A DNA stretch of 64,000 nt from JBFAPK01 sp040676675. Its GTDB lineage: Bacteria > Actinomycetota > Actinomycetes > Mycobacteriales > Micromonosporaceae. The notes under the pieces are model-generated. The model was not told where the DNA came from and did no database searches. It was given only the letters and a program-made list of their open reading frames with translations. The stretch covers positions 30,546-94,545 of the forward strand of contig NZ_JBFAPK010000034.1 in the NCBI RefSeq assembly GCF_040676675.1, given 5' to 3'. Every line of letters begins with the position of its first letter. Within the stretch, counting starts at the first letter, position 1. Positions 61,266 through 64,000 of this stretch are shown here, piece by piece. The position numbers and the translations under genes were made by a program.

Positions 61266-62552
61266 TCAGGGCGTGAGGCGCTGCAGGTCACGCGGGAACG
61301 CGGTGACCTCCCGTACGTTCGCGGCACCGGTCACCCGGGACACGAACCGCTCCAGCCCGATCGCGAAGCCCCCGTGCGGCGGCATGCCGTGCCGGAAGGC
61401 GTCCACGTACGACGCGTACGGCTCGATCGGCTCGCCCCGGTCGGCCAGCGCCGCCACGTAGTCGGCGTACCGGTGCAGCCGTTGGCCGCCGGTGACCAGT
61501 TCGACCCCGCGGAAGAGCAGGTCGAAGCCGTTCGAGTGGCCGGGACGCGCCGGGTCGGGGTGGGTGTAGAACGGCCGCTTGGCCATCGGGTAGCCGGTCA
61601 CGAAGAGGAACTCCGAGCCGTACCGCTCGCGGGCCCACTCCCCCAGCGCCCGCTCGTGCGCCGGGGCCAGGTCCGGCTCGTCGGCCGGCGCCCCGGCGAT
61701 CGCCAGCGCCTCGGTGAAGTGCACGGCCGGGATCTCCGCCGGTACCGCCGGCAGCTCGGCGCCGAGCCCGGCCAGGGCGCCGCCCGCCCGCCGCGCCACC
61801 TCGGCCGCCATGCCGGCGAGCACCTCCCGCAGCACCGCCATCACGTCCCGGTGGTCGGCCACGAAGCCGAGTTCGACGTCGAGCGAGGTGTACTGCGCCA
61901 GGTGCCGGGTGGTGTCGTGCGGTTCGGCCCGGAACACCGGCCCCACCTCGTAGACCCGCTCGAAGACCCCGACCATCAGCTGCTTGTAGAACTGCGGCGA
62001 CTGGGCCAGGTAGGCCGGGCGGCCGAAGTAGTCGAGGGCGAAGACGTTCGCCCCGCTCTCCGTCGCCGACGCCACGATCTTCGGGGTCTGCACCTCCACG
62101 AATCCGAGCGCGTCCAGGGTGGCCCGGAACCCGGCCACCGCCGCCGCGGAGACCCGCAGCGCCGCGGACCGGGTGGGGTGGCGCAGCGCCACCGCCGCGT
62201 GGTCGAGCTGGGTCGGCAGGCTCGCCGTCAGCTCCGGCCGGTACAGGTCGAACGGGGGCGGTACGGCCGGCTCGCCGAGCACCCGTACCGCCGGTTCCGT
62301 CACCTCCACCCCGGCCGGCGCGGCGGGGTTGGCCACCACGGTCCCCACCACCTCGACCACGGTCTCCTCGGGCAGTTCCTCGATCCGCGCGCGCACCGCC
62401 GGGTCGGTGACCACCACCTGGGCCAGGCCGGCGGCGTCGCGCAGGATCAGGAAGGCGACCGACTTGAGCAGCCGGCGGCGGTGGATCCAGCCGGCCACGG
62501 TCACCGTCTCGCCGGCGTGACCGGGCAGGGCGGTGGACGGTACGCGTACCAC
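61266..62552 (-). CDS. aspS: Aspartyl-tRNA synthetase, archaeal type, probably non-discriminating
   Basis: A 428-residue class IIb synthetase lacking the bacterial insertion domain. An N-terminal OB-fold binds the anticodon (~15-95). The catalytic core shows motif 2 VFRAEPHDTTRHLAQYTSLDVEL, the Asp site FDLLFRGVELVTGGQR and motif 3 HGMPPHGGFAIGLERF. Aspartate rather than asparagine is indicated by KRPFY and the flipping-loop region. At the two anticodon-domain positions that separate the types in archaeal AspRS (Trp26/Lys85 in the discriminating T. kodakarensis enzyme, from memory) it has His24 and Pro79, the non-discriminating pair. The GTG at 62552 follows AAGGAG, which is controlled by the T-box leader. 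Confidence 0.92.
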   Translation of the reverse strand: MVRVPSTALPGHAGETVTVAGWIHRRRLLKSVAFLILRDAAGLAQVVVTDPAVRARIEELPEETVVEVVGTVVANPAAPAGVEVTEPAVRVLGEPAVPPPFDLYRPELTASLPTQLDHAAVALRHPTRSAALRVSAAAVAGFRATLDALGFVEVQTPKIVASATESGANVFALDYFGRPAYLAQSPQFYKQLMVGVFERVYEVGPVFRAEPHDTTRHLAQYTSLDVELGFVADHRDVMAVLREVLAGMAAEVARRAGGALAGLGAELPAVPAEIPAVHFTEALAIAGAPADEPDLAPAHERALGEWARERYGSEFLFVTGYPMAKRPFYTHPDPARPGHSNGFDLLFRGVELVTGGQRLHRYADYVAALADRGEPIEPYASYVDAFRHGMPPHGGFAIGLERFVSRVTGAANVREVTAFPRDLQRLTP

Positions 62553-62869
62553 GTGCCTCACTCCTTCGTCGTCGCGGCGTCCCGGCCTTCTCGGCCGTAC
62601 GGGCGCCGGCACCGTTCCCGAATGGAGTGGGCGAGCGGGGACTCGCGGTACCACCACACCTTCGCCCCCGCCGCGGCGGGCGGGGGCCTCGTTCGTCGCC
62701 CGTGTCGTGGGCCGGACGGCGGGTTCTACCGGGCGCGCCGGGCGCCGTTCTTCCCGCGGCTCGGGAGGGTCTTCCCGCCCCGGCCGGAGGCCGCCTTCAC
62801 AGCTGGGGGCGGCTCTCTCGGCTCCGGTGGTCGAGGCGGTACTCGGCTCCGTCATCGCCTTGGTCGGCG
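62553..62869 (-). ncRNA. T-box leader (translational type) of aspS
   Basis: Read on the minus strand. Stem I elements are GATGA and GCCGAGTACC, the GAGAGAGC bulge and a GCCGCC...GGCGGC apical stem (62812-62790). The specifier loop 3' side reads GGGAAGACCC, with GAC (Asp) at 62771-62769. A stem III hairpin has CCCCCGCC/GGCGGGGG arms. The T-box core TGGTACCGCG is at 62653-62644. GGTGTGG (62660-62654) can pair with CCACTCC (62630-62624) as an antisequestrator. CACTCC (62629-62624) can otherwise pair with GGAGTG (62564-62559), masking the ribosome site. The alternative pairing implies translation control by uncharged tRNA. Confidence 0.82.
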
Positions 62870-62875
62870 ATGCTA
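62870..62875 (-). promoter_or_regulatory. -10 element (TAGCAT) of the aspS T-box transcript
   Basis: TAGCAT on the minus strand directly before the T-box stem I, giving a leader of about 310 nt. Confidence 0.45.
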
Positions 62876-62987
62876 GTGCCGGCCCGGGCCGGGCCGACAG
62901 CGAATTACCCACGACGGGTGAGTGGGCTCACCCCGTACGGAAACGTGAGTCCCGTCGCCCATGCTGCCACCCGTCCGGACCGGCGCG

Positions 62988-62993
62988 TAGGCT
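62988..62993 (+). promoter_or_regulatory. -10 element (TAGGCT) of leaderless lipA
   Basis: TAGGCT, 7-nt spacer, GTG at 63001. Confidence 0.5.
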
Positions 62994-63000
62994 CGGATTC

Positions 63001-63930
63001 GTGACCATTGCTCCCGAGGGACGCCGCATGCTGCGGATCGAGGCCCGTAACGCCGAGACGCCGATCGAGCGCAAGCCGCCATGGATCAAGGTCAAGGCGA
63101 AAATGGGTCCCGAGTACACCGAGCTGCGCGGCCTGGTCTCCCGCGAGGGACTGCACACGGTCTGCCAGGAGGCCGGCTGCCCCAACATCTACGAGTGTTG
63201 GGAGGACCGGGAGGCGACCTTCCTCATCGGCGGTGACCAGTGCACCCGCCGCTGCGACTTCTGCCAGATCGACACCGGCAAGCCGGCGGAGTTCGACGCC
63301 GACGAGCCGCGCCGGGTCGGCGAGTCGGTCGCCACCATGGGCCTGCGCTACGCGACCGTGACCGGCGTGGCCCGCGACGACCTGCCCGACGGCGGCGCCT
63401 GGCTCTACGCCGAGACTGTCCGGCAGATCCACGCCCTCCAGCCCGGCTGCGGCGTCGAGCTGCTGGTCCCGGACTTCAACGGCGACCCGGCCCAGCTGGC
63501 CGAGGTCTTCGGCGCCCGGCCCGAGGTGCTGGCCCACAACGTCGAGACGGTGCCCCGGATCTTCAAGCGGATCCGGCCCGCGTTCCGGTACGAGCGCTCC
63601 CTGGACGTCATCACCCAGGCCCGGGCGGCCGGCCTGGTCACCAAGTCCAACCTGATCCTCGGTCTCGGCGAGGAGCGGGCCGAGGTCTCGCAGGCGCTGC
63701 GCGACCTGCACGCGGCCGGCTGCGAGCTGATCACCATCACGCAGTACCTGCGGCCGACGCCGCGGCACCACCCGGTCGAGCGCTGGGTCAAGCCGGAGGA
63801 GTTCGTCGAGCTGCGTGAGGAGGCCGAGCAGATCGGCTTCGCGGGCGTGATGAGCGGGCCGCTGGTGCGCTCGTCGTACCGGGCCGGGCGGCTCTACCAG
63901 CAGGCGATCGAGGCTCGGGCGACCGCGTAG
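63001..63930 (+). CDS. lipA: Lipoyl synthase
   Basis: A 309-residue radical SAM enzyme inserting two sulfurs into protein-bound octanoyl groups. The auxiliary cluster cysteines CQEAGCPNIYEC (C55, C60, C66) and the radical SAM CTRRCDFC (C81, C85, C88) are intact. The C-terminal Ser of the RSSYRAG segment, an auxiliary cluster ligand in this family, is present. The GTG at 63001 has TAGGCT 7 nt upstream. It works after LipB on SucB and related E2 and H proteins, and needs Fe-S supply such as the erpA product. A strong hairpin follows. Confidence 0.97.
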   Translation: MTIAPEGRRMLRIEARNAETPIERKPPWIKVKAKMGPEYTELRGLVSREGLHTVCQEAGCPNIYECWEDREATFLIGGDQCTRRCDFCQIDTGKPAEFDADEPRRVGESVATMGLRYATVTGVARDDLPDGGAWLYAETVRQIHALQPGCGVELLVPDFNGDPAQLAEVFGARPEVLAHNVETVPRIFKRIRPAFRYERSLDVITQARAAGLVTKSNLILGLGEERAEVSQALRDLHAAGCELITITQYLRPTPRHHPVERWVKPEEFVELREEAEQIGFAGVMSGPLVRSSYRAGRLYQQAIEARATA

Positions 63931-63954
63931 GTCCGGCGTCCGGCGGGGGCCCAC

Positions 63955-64000
63955 CGTACCCCGGCGAAGCCCGTCAGGCGTGACGGCTTCCCGGGGTACG
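63955..64000 (+). terminator. Terminator hairpin of lipA
   Basis: Arms of about 20 bp (63955-63976 and 63981-64000) pair with two single-base bulges around a 4-nt loop. It reaches the window edge. Confidence 0.65.

Noticed and set aside
1..64000. tRNA and rRNA genes
   Set aside because: No cloverleaf with a GGTTCGAATCC-type T-arm or rRNA-like sequence was recognised by eye. A tRNAscan-SE run would be decisive.

Overview
The window is a gap-containing stretch of a very GC-rich actinobacterial chromosome. GTG starts, translationally coupled GTGA/ATGA overlaps, an actinobacterial bc1-aa3 respiratory cluster, an archaeal-type aspartyl-tRNA synthetase and the general gene content suggest Micromonosporaceae (a Micromonospora relative). 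The family call is inference; no rRNA or other marker is present. From memory, the backbone (ctaE-qcrCAB, trpD, ctaC-ctaF, adenosine-kinase-like gene, A-type Fe-S carrier, glycerate kinase, DUF3043 gene, cobT/cobS, gcvT, pepA, sucB, TIGR01777 gene, lipB, lipA) follows the order of the M. tuberculosis Rv2192-Rv2218 region, with accessory blocks inserted.

Layout. 1-11 kb: start of an MFS exporter, the cytochrome bc1 genes and oxidase subunit III, a CtaG-like assembly protein, an atypical receiver protein, trpD, a secreted DUF4142 protein, a small zinc-ribbon protein and oxidase subunits IV and II. 11-21.9 kb: cysteine desulfurase with a TusA-like carrier, a secreted VWA/Calx-beta protein, a P-loop kinase plus PfkB kinase, an A-type Fe-S carrier, a MarR regulator divergent from an MFS exporter, glycerate kinase and quinolinate synthase. 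22-36 kb: a MurA-type enzyme, DUF3043 protein, a three-gene ABC exporter, a very large proline-rich TPR/WG-repeat protein interrupted by a 97-N assembly gap, an aldo/keto reductase, a site-2 protease and small hypotheticals. 36-44 kb: a CobU-CobT fusion and CobS, a DUF2314 protein, gcvT and pepA. 44-53 kb: lpdA, sucB, an NAD-dependent epimerase-like protein, secreted phospholipase-D-like and PHB-depolymerase-like enzymes, and an acetyltransferase. 53-64 kb: a cysteine-rich HTH regulator divergent from folE and a FAD oxidoreductase, a hemerythrin protein, an SCO5389-like protein with a CooC-like ATPase behind a Zur-like box, a polytopic membrane protein, lipB, aspS with a T-box leader, and lipA.

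Themes. Respiration (bc1-aa3), 2-oxoacid dehydrogenase and lipoate metabolism (lpdA, sucB, lipB, lipA, gcvT), cobamide assembly, and sulfur/Fe-S biogenesis dominate. Fourteen genes have a TANNNT-like hexamer ending 6-7 nt before the start codon and no Shine-Dalgarno sequence, which points to extensive leaderless transcription. The best regulatory finding is a T-box leader of the translational type in front of a probably non-discriminating AspRS. The Zur-like box in front of the CooC-like ATPase is second. No CRISPR array, insertion sequence, rRNA or tRNA gene was recognised.
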